DNA of 64,000 nucleotides, from assembly GCA_946803715.1 (NCBI GenBank), contig CAMPET010000054.1, positions 272,813-336,812 of the forward strand. Reading direction: 5' to 3'. A program made the translations under genes and the position numbers. The notes beneath the pieces are model-generated. The model ran no database searches. It was given only the letters and a program-made list of their open reading frames with translations, and was not told the origin of the DNA. Source of the DNA: Beroe ovata (Eukaryota; Ctenophora; Nuda; Beroida; Beroidae). Positions 10,796-23,100 of the stretch are shown in pieces (position 1 is the first letter of the stretch; every line of letters begins with the position of its first letter).

Positions 10796-12436
10796 ATGGA
10801 TGGAACTTCGTTATTCTACATTGGTGTCACCCTTTTGGCAGGCCTTATATTATTCATCATCACCCAGAAGAAAAAACCTAAAGAGAAAGGTAATACACTA
10901 CTTGAGCTGGTTATCTTGTTTGACAGTTTCTGAACTAATAACCAGATCTCATAACATGACTCCCTCTCGTTAGCACCCAGGGTGCTTGTGGAGCACGCCA
11001 GGGCTGATGGAGCACCAGTTAGATCACGCCGGCGGCGGCGAGTTAACAGACGGGACAGTTCATCGGACGATGGTAATTGGAGAATTGTGGAATGTTAATA
11101 ATCCACTGTATCAGATGGTGGATTATTCTGAGTATTATTGCTACAACTTGCCATCACAGAGCCAGAGCCCGTCGGAGAAGGTAGTGGGAGTGATGAGGAA
11201 TCGAAGGGAGGGAAGATAGGAACGAAGAAAGCGAAGAGACTTGCTATGAAGCAAGAAAAGAAAGAACAGCGAGAGGTTTGCATCTAGTATTACGGAGATC
11301 TCGTTTGAAATGGTTCATTTCCCAATGGACAGAGACAACAGACAATCGGTTCCATGATTTTCGATAAATTTGTGTTCATTTCAGGCGGACATGGCTTTGT
11401 TGGCAGAGAAGAGAAAACAGATGGAAGCTGACTTACAGCTCAGGAAGGAAGAAGAAGCAAGACAAGAAGAAGAAGACAGAATACGGGTGAGATGATATTA
11501 TTGCCGTATGAAACTGGCACCTGGCCAATGCGGCTGAACTATGCCTGATTGCCCGAAAACCCGACAAACTGCAAAGTTTGATATAACCCGTCAGAAAGAG
11601 GAGGAGAGGAGGGCTAAGGAGGAGCTGGATAAGCGGGAATATGAGGAGTATCTCCTACTGAAGGAGTCGTTTACAGTGGATGACGAGGGACAAGATACTC
11701 TGGAAGAGGAGCAAGAGAGGAATCTACTCCTGGAGTTCATAGGTAAAGTGGGATAGTGCGATCAGCACAGCGCTAACATTGATTCGTGATAAACCTTTCA
11801 CAAACGCTATGCGTTGAGAACCGCCATTTGCTCTATCGTTATAACCATTCGTTATAGCCATTCGTTTTATTTTCAGCGTATTTACAGCAGAAGAAGGTTG
11901 TTCAACTTGATGATTTGGCAGCCCATTTTAATTTGAAAATCCACGAAGTTGTGGAGAGAATAGAGGGATTACAAGAGGATGGGACTATTAACGGTGAGTA
12001 CCTGATTATCAACACGATAATAGGGCAGTAAAAAGGGTTAAAACAAGATCACACAAGAAGTGCCCTCCTTACCACCTGTTCATTCACCATTAGTCACTAT
12101 CGATCCATGTATCTGTTCCCTTGTTAGTAATAGTAGAGACTGTCCAGTATTCAGGATGTTCCTGCACAACTATACTTGCAGGTGTAATCGACGATAGAGG
12201 GAAGTTCATCTACATTTCAGAGGAGGAAATGAAATCAGTCGCCAAGTGAGTATTTTACACCAAATTTCTCTCGATACAATGCCCCGATGAGTGATGAACC
12301 ATCCCATCGGTCATTTATCATGATCCTAAACCGTATCCATATTTGCAGGTTCATTCAGCAGAATGGCCGGGTTTCAATATCAGACGTGGCTGCCGCCAGT
12401 AATCGCCTTATAAACTTGGAACCTACGGAGAGTTAG
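10796..12436 (+). CDS. DDRGK1: DDRGK1 (UFBP1): ER adaptor of the UFM1 ligase
   Basis: ER-membrane partner of UFL1 in UFMylation and ER-phagy. Eight exons in phase: 10796-10889, 10974-11072, 11160-11275, 11385-11486, 11595-11742, 11877-11993, 12182-12245 and 12349-12436, giving 275 residues (human 314). Residues 5-24 form the N-terminal membrane anchor. Basic and acidic linkers follow, then a long Glu/Lys/Arg coiled coil. The C-terminal winged-helix region contains the name-giving DDRGK in VIDDRGKFIYI and ends QNGRVSISDVAAASNRLINL-like. The start codon lies one base after an acceptor-like CATTTATTTAG with CTAAC upstream, so it may sit right at a splice junction. Exon 3 ends GAG|GTTTGC. SRP19 follows after about 360 bp. 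Confidence 0.95.
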
Positions 12437-12793
12437 CGTTACCATGGTTATACTAAGTTGTGCTTATTGTAGTCAGGCGGTGCTCGGTGATAGGGACAGA
12501 GCGTGTGTGTTTTGTTCAGTAACGTTTATCCCTTGTGAAGAGAGGTAGCGGAGAAAATCAACTTAGCAGTTAGATTTGAGAATGGTTTGAAAATCAGTTG
12601 TCAAATTATTTATTCCGAATTGCGTTGCTACCAGTGTAGTTCCGAGTTCGACTCAAGATATTGATTCCTAACTGGGATTTCATAGAGTTTCAATAAGTAT
12701 AACCACTTGTCCTTCATCAAGAACCAAAACCATCCCCCATCAACTTTCTGTTTTGTGGTTGTTCACATCGTAATGTTGTCTCCCCATCTAGCT

Positions 12794-13975
12794 ATGGATG
12801 TGTTAGGAGAGTCCGATAACAAGAAATGGAACTGCATCTACCCAGCTTACATCAACTCCAACAAATCTATAAAGGTTAGACCAAATCATCACACTACCAT
12901 TTACTCCCTCTCTAACTTACCCAATTCTCCACCAAATCCACTCTAAGTTCCACTTGGCCACTCCCGCAATCCCAGCTTCCCCCACTCTACAGTAGAACCA
13001 GACTGTCTCCACGCACACTAACGCAGAGCACTCCCCTAATAGCAAGGTAGGCGAGTTGCAAAAGAGTGTGCAGTGGAGAATCCTACCTGCCAGGAGATAT
13101 CTGATGTGATTCAGAGTCTAGGTCTACAACACGTGACCCAACAGAACAAACACTACACAAGGGAGACCGATAGAGAGCGGTGGCAACTGGGCAGGGTTAG
13201 TTCTACATAATATTGCACAGTGTACATAGTGCCAAGTTTGATTTGCCATAGACGGTCACATTTACGGTCAATGTGCGCGCACGCGCATGCTCTGTTTTAT
13301 ACCAATGCAGTGCGAATAAAAGGAGAATATTTGGCGAATTCAGTACATTGAGTAGGAACTAGAAACTCCAAAACGAGTAAATGAAACTCCTATGTTGCGA
13401 ATGCTGAAAAGGGAAATTCAATGAGTCTATCTCGAGTGTTTCAGTGATGGAAAATTTGGCCATTTTCAAATCCAAGGAAATATTTATTTGAAAAGTACTC
13501 AGTCTATGTAACCCACCTCTTCGGTAGTCTGGCCTCACTGCATCACGAATAAATCTTTCGCCTTTTACTAAAGATTTCCGTGCTGTGGGGCAATGTCACA
13601 GACATTTATATTTTTCTGTAGTCCTCTCTGAGGACACACCCATAAAGATAGACGTTAATAAGTCGGAAGTCCATGAACTGAGATTCACTTCACGGAATTA
13701 CAGGTGAAAGTTTCATTGCTGAAAGAAGATGGAACTCCTTACAATGAAACCATTACTAACAAAAACCAGCTGATGCAATACGTGGGAAGCATGATTCCCA
13801 AACTTAAATCCAGGTGTGAAACAAGATACTCAGATGTACATTTTAATGGTGCTGCTTAACAGAAGCAATGACACAATTAACAATCCGATTTATTTTCATA
13901 AGGTCAGCCAAAGCGAATGAGAGTCAGCAACCGAGTGCTTCTGGGAAAAACAAGAAGAAGAAAGGCAAGAAATAG
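12794..13975 (+). CDS. SRP19: SRP19: 19-kDa subunit of the signal recognition particle
   Basis: Binds helices 6 and 8 of SRP RNA and lets SRP54 join. Four exons: 12794-12874, 13043-13195, 13704-13813 and 13903-13975, giving 138 residues (human 144). Matching blocks are WNCIYPAYINSNKSI, QGRRVAKECAVENPTCQEI (human EGRRIPISKAVENPTATEI), NKHYTRETDRERW and MIPKLKSR, with a lysine-rich tail KNKKKKGKK. An in-frame ATG exists at 12773. I chose 12794 because a pyrimidine-rich acceptor (TGTCTCCCCATCTAG) lies two bases before it. Both of the first two donors are GTTAG-type. It is last in the plus-strand cluster. Confidence 0.93.
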
Positions 13976-14640
13976 CAGCATGAGAGTCATCGCATCGTTA
14001 ATGGTGTCAACAGTCTAGCTGCAATCAATGTCAAAGACTCATATCTGACGGCCTTCAAATTTGAAATTCATCGTGATGTAAATTACATTTTAGAGATTTG
14101 ATTTTGAATTTGAATTTGATGAGACGATTTGTATCTTGTAATCCGAATCGTATCTACTATTGCAGTGCACAGTGGAATTCATCATTCATGGGTATTTTAA
14201 ATTTAATTTAGGCATTTCTTGCAATNAATGAACAACAAACAATGCTAGTGCTACGAGTAATTCAAAAGGATATTTACTTTTTAAGTTAGTAGTTACACGC
14301 GCGATCTTTTTGCCTTATTTAATTCAACGGCCAATCTACGACGCCGCGCATTTCATAATTTCACTTTGCGATTGCGCGCATGCAATTGCGTGCGGAGTGG
14401 TTTCTATGGCGTGTTTTATAAAGGAGGGACCACCGCATACGACCATCCTACCAACCCCACTATCTTCACCAAAATCTCCAAATTCCTAACCACCTTATGC
14501 CTTTTTAGGCCGCTTCGCGGCCAGGCTGGGTGGAAAAAATCAAGAACACTCATATCACACTAGGCAATCATGAATCAAACGATCAAATCTACCAACATAC
14601 AAAGACGTGACCTTAATATTATGCCATGCTACCTAGTTAT

Positions 14641-14735
14641 TCCTTATACTTGTAGGATTTCACCCTACCCTTGCTGGCGGGGCGGATTGAAATCGCGCGC
14701 ACCGACGGTAGGGTAAAATCCTACAATCCTTATAC
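14641..14735. mobile_element. 77-bp MITE with perfect 9-bp target duplication
   Basis: Element 14650-14726 starts TTGTAGGATTTCACCCTAC and ends GTAGGGTAAAATCCTACAA, a 19-bp terminal inverted repeat with one mismatch. TCCTTATAC is present on both sides (14641-14649, 14727-14735). A 9-bp duplication suggests the Mutator-like class (inference). There is no coding capacity. Confidence 0.85.
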
Positions 14736-15017
14736 GGGTATCAGCTGACTATCCAGTGCGGAAACACAATCCTCGCAAATCTAAAATGAGTGGATCGCGG
14801 CGCTAAAATTCAGGGAACGCGCGCATATCATTCCATATATGGGCGTAATGACTTAATAGGGAGCAAAAATTTGCTCCCGGATATTTTCGCGGGAATCGTA
14901 ATACCCGGGACCCAAACCACGGAGACGNGCGTGGCGCGCGAAAGGTCAGGCGCGCGAAACGTCGCGCGCCTTATAGAGGTGAAAACACCACTGTAATAAT
15001 AATATAATTGCAGTGAT

Positions 15018-15041
15018 TTGGGTCACGCAGCGCGGGAACAT
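15018..15041. repeat. Right-end fragment of the dispersed 5.8-kb MITE
   Basis: TTGGGTCACGCAGCGCGGGA then ACA matches the right end of the element at 5791-5893 with one substitution. I cannot find the matching left end nearby. Confidence 0.6.
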
Positions 15042-15251
15042 TTTTCCACTCGCCAAGCTGTTTTTCGCGCCGCCACTGTTTTTGCGAGGTCAGATAAAGT
15101 CTGACAAAGCTTGGCTGGAGCTGTCAATGCACCGATAGCCCCTGCATTGCATGCTGCACGGCCTGTGCGTGCCCTGACTGCTGACGAGAATTTCATTGCG
15201 CGCGCACCACAAATGATATTTTCGCCGCTCAGCGTCAGCTGGGCCTAGCAT

Positions 15252-15369
15252 CGCTAGGCATTGTAGGATTTCACCCTATCCTTGCTGGCGGGATTTTATC
15301 CCTGGCAATTAGGGGCGGATTGAAAATCGCGCGCACCGACGGTAGGGTAAAATCCTACAACGCTAGGCA
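15252..15369. mobile_element. 100-bp copy of the same MITE, with its own 9-bp target duplication
   Basis: Element 15261-15360 has the same termini as the copy at 14650 and is flanked by CGCTAGGCA on both sides (15252-15260, 15361-15369). It differs mainly by about 23 extra internal bases (a GATTTTATCCCTGGCAATTA block), so the shorter copy is an internal deletion or this one an insertion. Confidence 0.88.
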
Positions 15370-15783
15370 AAGAGAAATTGAAAATCGTCAATGCAATTGC
15401 AAATCGATTCGATAGGCAAATGACGCAATAAACTTGAATTTAAAATGCTTTAACTTGAATATCAAATTCAAAGTTACATACTCATCGTTTGATGCAAGTC
15501 GGACTACAAGTTGCAAGATTGTCAAATTGTAAGATAGTCAATGGCAAAATCAGAAACAAAAACAAATAAACTCAACAAAACATGCAACTGGGAACTCTAT
15601 AACATTAACTATGATATAAGTTGTCATTCTAATTCTAATTCTATTTCTAGATCGAACTGAAATGAATCTAAAATTGGATGATGGATACTCATCTCCGTTC
15701 TCCACGTGTCCACTGTCCAGGCACATGGTACGATTCGAAAATGAAAGGCATCTCATATTCATGACAATTTGCTCTTTACTGGG

Positions 15784-18700
15784 TTAGAAGCCACCCCTCA
15801 ACTTCCATCTTCTGATCTTCTCGTTGACTACATTGGGGCAAATTATCTTCATGACCGTTGCCCGCACTTTTGCATTGCGCCAAAAGTGAATGACCGGATT
15901 GAACACAGCGTTCAGGTAAATGATGTAAGAGTAAAATGTTAGCCAATAGGGGATAGTTCCTTTAGCCGCATCACTCATCATGGTAACGTGATAAAACGCG
16001 AATATAAACAAGAGGAGTGTTATGATGTAGTAGAAGACGAGTATAATGATCGTCTTTGCAGCCCTAATCTCCTTCTTCTTTTTCCGTGCCTGCTTGTTGA
16101 AGTTATAAACCATCTGGGCCACCCCCGATATGTTCATGGAACTTCTGCTCATCCTGTAGACACTGGAGTCCCTCACTCGCTGACAAATGGAGGGTGGTTC
16201 CCCGCCTGTCTTCGTCCCCGCTATGCTCACCCTCCTGGCCCCCTGACCGTCCCCTGGCAGAGGTGGACGAGTGTGGCTCACCCCACCCTGGCGTCTTCTA
16301 CCCATTACCGGGGGGACCCCTGCTACAATAGCACAATCCTCGTCCTGTGTTTGCGGAGTGGGGATAGTGAGGGAGGAGTTAAATGGGACAGCAAGGAGAT
16401 GTTCCAAGTTCTCGGTTGTCTTCTCGATTATCACAGGATCAGGTTTGATTTCCCCCTCCTCACTCACTGTATTCATGAGGACTGGTTCATTGGGATGCTC
16501 CTCGGGAATGGTTATCAGCTCTGTTTTGGACGGCTGAACGTTGTTTGGCTCAGATTGGGGCGTCTTGTTGCGCATTAGCTTGTTCTTGATCCGAGCTATC
16601 GTGACAAGAGTACCCCATGAGTTTGGTTGGGTGCCGGTCTCTGGCTGGGGAATTAGATGAAAATCATGTTAATAGTATACTTATTATTGTATGGTCTAGG
16701 GCGATTACAACACTATGGTTGGATTGTCGAATTTCTATGCTGTATCATAGCTCATAACAGTGGCTCAAAAGCAGCAGGTATATTCCACACAACGCGAGAC
16801 ACTCGCTCCCTACCTTGTCAATGCTAGTATCACTATGGAGTGGAGTTGTGATTAGGCTGGCAGTTGACGCCTTCCTCCCTCCCAGAGTTGATAACAGCGC
16901 AACTGTACTCCGTCTAGGGAATGTGGTCCATGAGATCACATTTCAACACAACATACACAGTAATAGCTCACAGTGTATGTTATAAACCTGTGTATCAAGA
17001 CTTTCTCCTTCGATCGTTTCTTGATCTCAGATGCGAATCTGGTAATGGAAGCTAGGTCAGGAGTCTTAATCTTGTGTCTTCTCACCAACGGGCTCAGCTC
17101 ACCTCCATTTACCTGAAGCAGTTAACATATTAAGTGTTATTCCCCACTGACATATTAAGACGCAAGGGAGGTGTTAGACACTCATGATACACACGCTAAA
17201 TCTCAGTCAAGGTATGTTAACATGTCCCGAATCATTAGCTCATTAGCACTATCGGGACTCCCGATAGTGCTAATGAGCTTATCATCCTTCATCAAGCGAA
17301 ATTATAACACACTCGGAAAGATGATATCAGCACTCTTTGACCCAGCGCGGAATTCCGACTGGAGCTCCGCGATGCAACACAAGCCGTTCTTCAATAACGG
17401 AGCAAACAGGCGAAAATTTGAGTTGGGCGGACGATGAGAGTGAGATATGAGAGTATCGATATGATAGTCTTAACATTATAAGTGAGAGTAACTGTATTTT
17501 GTGAAAATTCCCGCCGCAACACACCATCTCATGTATTTCCTCGACCGTGGGGTTGTCTGAGTCCTCCAGACACCCCGGCACCTCGTAAGGGAGAGAAGGG
17601 CGAGACGAGCTGCGTGTACCAACAGACATCTCACTGAACTTGCGGTTTAGGGGCTTAGAGGCTGTGGTGTCTGTACTCTCTCCCACCAAACTGATGTCTG
17701 TGTCACTGCTACATCGTGTCAGTTCCTGACAGGCGGAGAAGTGTCATTGACACCAATATCAGACAAATATAACCCCGGTGTCAAATATTGTCAGGAAGTC
17801 CAGTACTTAGGACACTAGCGTATGTATATGGCGTTTAATTGACACCAATTGACACCACTATGTCAATGTCATATTATTGACCATATCATTGACACTAGTC
17901 TGAGACGTATCACTGATACCAGTGTATGACGTATCACTGACACCAGTGTATGACGTATCACTGACACCAGTATATGACGTATCACTGACATCAGTGTATG
18001 ACGTATCACTTACACCAATGTATGACGTATCACTGACACCAGTATCACTGACACCAGTGTATGACGTATCACTGACACCAGTGTATGACATGTGTCAAGT
18101 TGCCGTTGACGCTTCACATCAGTGATTGACACCAATTCATCACTATGTAGTATGCACACATAGAAACTAGTGTCTGTGTATGACATGGTAAAAATACGAC
18201 ACCACCATGACGTCACAATTAAGTTAATACTTACGGACGCTTGACGCCTCCTGGAATTTCGTTTCAACGTGTACACGAATTTGATGACTTTCCACACGAC
18301 TTCGTAGTCGATTTCATCGCTCACTGTCTCATCATCCTCAGGGAAATCCGATAGAGACCCCATCTCCAATTCATCCGCATCCAAATCTTACAGGATGGAA
18401 GCATACACATTACGTCTACACTATGATAAAAAAGATTGGGCTCTCACTCATTAGTTTTGCAAATGCAATGAGGAAAGTGGACACATGAAATCTGTCCAAG
18501 GAAACTCACAGAGCTGTTGTTCACTGTCCACAACTTCCTCATCATCTCTCTTCTCTTGCACTGGTGCTACATCCTCAGTTTCAACAAACACCTTCTCCCC
18601 CTCCCCACATTCCTCAGTCGAGGCGAGCTGAGGAACGGGATGGGAGGACTCCCCCTTCCCCCCAGTGTCCTCTTCCTCCACTATAGTCCCTGAATCCAAC

Positions 18701-20172
18701 CTGCGGGTGTTGTGTACTCAATAGTGATCTAGTTAAAATGATTGGTGCAACTCAGTGAATAATTGATCTGCTCCACAACAGTGTTCTATATACATTGACA
18801 CTCACTCGTCATTAGGTTTACAGCGTGACAGACACGCTTGTGAGGCTCGTGTTGCCATGAGGTACAGCTTGATGATCGCCTTGATGTTGATTCCGATGAT
18901 ATCACCATGGGAATCGGTCTGGAAAATCCTCTCGCTCTTCTTAACCGATTGCTCCGCCAGTGATATCCGCTTCAGTTGCTCCCTCGCCACCGCCACTCGC
19001 GCGCCGCTCCCTCCCGACACGGAGCTACCGTCAGGCTGGATCACGATCGGCGGCGTCCGCATCGTCGTGTTGTTACGACGTTTCCGGTTCCGCCCTGCAG
19101 CTGCGGCTGGTTGCAGGCTCTCGAGTGGTTTGGGTTTCTTACGGAACAGTTGTTTGAGGACGGCCAGGTTGCTGATCACAACGAACAACATCAGGAAGCT
19201 GAGCAGAGATAGCGATATGTAGTTGGGAGCATTGTGGAACACGTGATCGTCAGTCTTGAACCAGTACTGTCCTATACATGTGGTGAAAATAGCCTTGTTT
19301 GTGTAGGTCTGGTCGAGAGGGGCCGAGGATAGGAGTATCCACAGGATAACATAGAGTAGGATAACAAGGGGAGATACAGTCCACACTGATAGGATCTGAA
19401 ATTTTGAATCTTCAGTTAATCATTGATTGATTGTAATTACTATTTTGAATAAGTATGGTACTCGTGCTTTCGATTCGCGCTTGTGGACATTGCAAAAGTT
19501 AAAAAAATGCCAAGATCTGGCTATTTCATTTTATAGATTTTGTTCATTTAGTTTGTGATACACAGAGCGGAGCTCTGAGGGAAAACAACTGCATACAGCA
19601 GCATTTTGTACAGTGCTACATTCCTGGCTAATTTCCCTTATTACACCTCGCGGCAAAGTGACAGATGATGACACGAGTGGGGCAATCTCATCTCCCCCCT
19701 AGTAGTTAGACAGGACACGTACCATCTTAATGAGATTGGTCCTGTTGAAGTATTTGCGGTGGTATATCGGGTGGTACACTCCCAGGAATCTGTCCAGGCT
19801 GGCTAGGAGGACGAAACCCAGTGTACAGAGGACACAGGTTTCGAAGAGGCAGCCCGCCACCGCACAGAACACATGGCCATGAGGGACGCGTGTACCGTTT
19901 GATCTGATTAGCAGCGTGGTTACTGAGAATGGCATGGAAACACACGTGAGGAGGATATCAACTGCCGCCAAGTTGAGGAATATCATGGCACTACCGGACT
20001 GTCTCATGCCCCAGAACACGTAGAATATCACGAGGTTGAATGAAAGCCCCAAGAACGTGAGGATAATGGTGATGATAGCCATGTTGAGGTCATGTTGGAT
20101 GAAGGCTGGTTGTAGGTGGTCAGCTGCCTCTCTGTATCCAGCCCCATGATGGTGGTGATGGTCTGGGATCAT
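15784..20172 (-). CDS. Rhodopsin-like GPCR with a very long third intracellular loop
   Basis: Seven-TM plasma-membrane receptor; ligand unknown. Eight exons in phase, 5' to 3': 19723-20172, 18806-19395, 18510-18700, 18235-18386, 17525-17725, 16988-17112, 16814-16913 and 15784-16644, giving 889 residues. Exon 1 holds a His5 stretch, TM1, TM2 with NLAAVD, TM3 and SLDRF in place of DRY. Exon 2 holds TM4 and TM5 (about residues 208-232). Exon 8 holds TM6 (from about 798) and TM7 with NPVIHFW, a changed NPxxY. The loop between TM5 and TM6 is therefore about 565 residues, acidic and Ser/Arg-rich, spread over seven exons. The end of exon 5 (ATG|GTGTGT) is the least certain junction. An acceptor-like ATAACAG lies 24 bases before the ATG, so an upstream exon is possible. 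The loop length makes a subfamily call unsafe. Confidence 0.85.
17237..17279. repeat. Perfect 43-bp palindrome in a GPCR intron
   Basis: AGCTCATTAGCACTATCGGG, then ACT, then CCCGATAGTGCTAATGAGCT: a 21-bp stem with a one-base centre. It lies in the intron between exons 5 and 6. It could form a cruciform or an RNA hairpin; no flanking duplication was seen. Confidence 0.9.
17885..18095. repeat. 24-bp minisatellite in a GPCR intron
   Basis: Unit TGACACCAGTGTATGACGTATCAC, about eight copies with small changes and one shortened unit, inside the intron between exons 4 and 5 of the GPCR. Frames in both directions across it (VYDVSLTP or SYTGVSDT repeats) are by-products of the repeat. Looser TGACACCA units continue on both sides. 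Confidence 0.88.
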
Positions 20173-23100
20173 GGTCAAATTATCTGCTGGGATTCTCTGT
20201 TATGACAAGAGCACAAAAACTGAATAACATAGCTGTATTATTCAGCGACACAAAAATCTATATTCGTTCTAGTGTTATCCAACTTAATAATGTCGCGTAA
20301 TCCAATGAATTATAACGTGTGAATATGTAATATTTGTGAATATAATACATGTGTAATGTGTACAGTATCACTCCCACAGAGAGTGTACAGCTATTCTGCA
20401 AAGTCCACACTACCCTTGGCCTGACAACGCATGGTAAAGGCTGTATTGCTGTATGATACAGGGCACAGGCATAAGGACGTGGAGCGAGCTAGACGCGTTG
20501 CACATACGCGAGCTAGGCGCGCTGCACTTTCGCTGCACATACGTGACACTGAATATAGGATTAGGAAGATTTGAAAACAGCGTAGTTTCAAATATTGTAT
20601 TATCTGTGCAGGTGAAATGGGTGAGACGAACATCTGAGACTTATTGCATCTTTACTGCTGAGTTTAAGCTTGCTTGTACGAATAGGTTGAATCACTCAAT
20701 TATAGTGATTTACTTTTAGCAAATGACTAATTAGCAGAATTATAATTAACTTTTATCCATCCGACCGTTCAGTTCAATAGTTCTATACTCTGCAATAGCT
20801 GGCCCCCCCTATTGGAGTACCTATAGAAATAGCTCAAGGTTATCTTTCCGGCGGAGGCAACTTATGCAAAAGAAGAAATACCATGGAGTATTGATATGCG
20901 ATGTTTCTTCAGCGAAAATCAACTTGCGGCAGTCTCGTGTAGGGAAAATATTTGTTGAGACAGATTACAGATCAAGTTACACGTTGACAGGGTGACAGAT
21001 TCTGTTGACAGGGTAACCCTCGTGAGGGTATCTGCATGGCAGCACTATACGATTCACTTCAAACTGAGTTCATGGAAGCAGTATGCTGCACAAGAGCCTT
21101 ACAAGCACACAAAATAGGATTACATGATGAGGAATTATCATGGTCAAACAGAATTCACAGCTTTGAGTATGACTGTTAAATTAATAGGTTTGGCATGTTC
21201 CCTATTATTATTGGTATGCTACAACCAGGAAAGTCACTTTAGCAGTAGTCTTTAGCCTTTATTAACAACTCACCACTATTACTATATGAGTCGTATCATA
21301 ATTGAACTAAAACCTTAAACCTTAAACCATTAACGGGACTACGGGCAACAAATAACATACCTACCGCTATCACTGTAACCAGCTATATATCCGTGAGAGT
21401 GAATTAATCAAAGTATCACGTTATGTATTCAAGTGTACATACCAAGGTATGTTGGGTAGCGATGAAGGCTATGAATTCAAAAATGTTCGAAAATTAAAAG
21501 AATATTAGAAGAAAGTGTGAGCAGACAGGTGGTCACGATGATGATGACCCCGTTCGGCGGGTCATGACAATTCCATCACAGATATGCAAATGCACCCTCA
21601 AAGTCGTAGAAACGCGCGAAAACACATTCAGCCATAGACATACGCTCGCAAACACACTCACACGCAGTATAAGGATGCAAATGAACCCATTCACAGACAT
21701 CCTAGAACACACAAATTTCTAGAAAGCGATACATTTATTCACGAGCCAAATCTTTGCTAAAGGATTTCCACCTTGAACGTGTCTACATTAATTACGAATA
21801 ATACATGAGGCAAAAGCGTTCATCATCATGCTAGGTTATAACGCGGGGATAGCTAGCCGTGTCTTTCACTCGAATTTCAGGAGTAATATATTACTGAATT
21901 CTGCTCGGTATTCATGGCTCCATGTTTCAGAATCAATCGAAGGGGTCGAAGATATTCAGATGACTGACAGTTACATAATGAAGGCGGCAGCACCAAGTGG
22001 GCGTTGCAGCAGGACGCAGGTTAATATTGTACCCATGTAGTATAATGATATGGTTCACTGGCCCACTAGCACCTCACAAAGTGATCACGAAATAGAATTT
22101 ACAATAGTAACCGACGAGCGCGTAGCATGTGTGCATAACTGGAATATTTTCTGTGACACGTCAACTATCAGCAATTGATGCACATAAGGATCTGTTCACT
22201 AGCTTTAACCTAAGTTCACGAAGAAACTACGAAGACGGCATAGCCTATAGAAGAGCTCATATGTCGTTTGGAGCATGTCACATTGCTGTGAAGAAGCATC
22301 CACAACTGAGGTACGGTGAAATAGTGTCACGTGACCACTCGATCATGGGGGAAGTGATCACGCTAGGGGCACTTAGCACATTGATGTTGAACCATAAACC
22401 CACTCTGAATACAGCTGGCACTGGCACGCGTTGATCATTTATAATCAGTAATTATAGTACACACACACGCCAGCTGTCAAGATGACACCTCCATAGGACT
22501 TGTATTGGTCAGCAGCTATGATCTGGTATTTTGATGGTAACGATCACTCTTTTAATCAAGATACAAGGACTATCTGGATAAGGTTTATCTGATCTAGAAT
22601 ATTCCTGGCAAAGAAAACGCCCTAACCCTGTCCAAAGTATCAAGACTTCGGAATTGGCGCAACTGTACAACAGCATCGGCACTGATCTGCAACTATGCAA
22701 CAGTTTTGTACCTCGGCCGAAAATAGCTTGAATATCGCAGGGTAACAAAGATATGTTGAAAGGCATGAGAGTGACAGTCCTTTGTCTACTTATGACAAGG
22801 GGGAAAGGACAGGAGATATACATATATTCAAAGGACGACTGCTTGGTCATTCAACAGCTTAGCCTGGAGCTTATATCAACAACATCAACTGGCAGAATTA
22901 AACAATGCCAGGATATTATTATGAACCATGTTGTCTAAGCTAGGCTCCTCGCCTTGTTATAATATAGTTAAAAGTTTGATGATGCAGATAAAACGCAGAT
23001 AGGTATACACGTCATATTATATACTGAGGATCAAAAGTTGATTAAGTCGATTGTCTATAGTACCTGCAGTGAGGTTACATGTAAGCTCACTGATAAGTCA

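Larger units (their letters stand above)
13976..15783. other. Repeat-rich intergenic region with single-N joins
   Basis: No gene found. It contains N at 14226 and near 14927, GCGCGC-rich stretches, two MITEs (14650-14726, 15261-15360) and the right end of a dispersed element (15018-15041). Short frames here cross the Ns and are not protein-like. Confidence 0.6.

Noticed and set aside
12773-12793. Upstream in-frame ATG for SRP19
   Set aside because: It lies inside the pyrimidine-rich tract that ends in TAG two bases before ATG 12794, and SRP19 homologues do not need the extra residues.
15988-16578. 196-codon plus-strand frame opposite the last GPCR exon
   Set aside because: It is a shadow of the GPCR coding strand, which has TM6, TM7 and in-phase splice sites.
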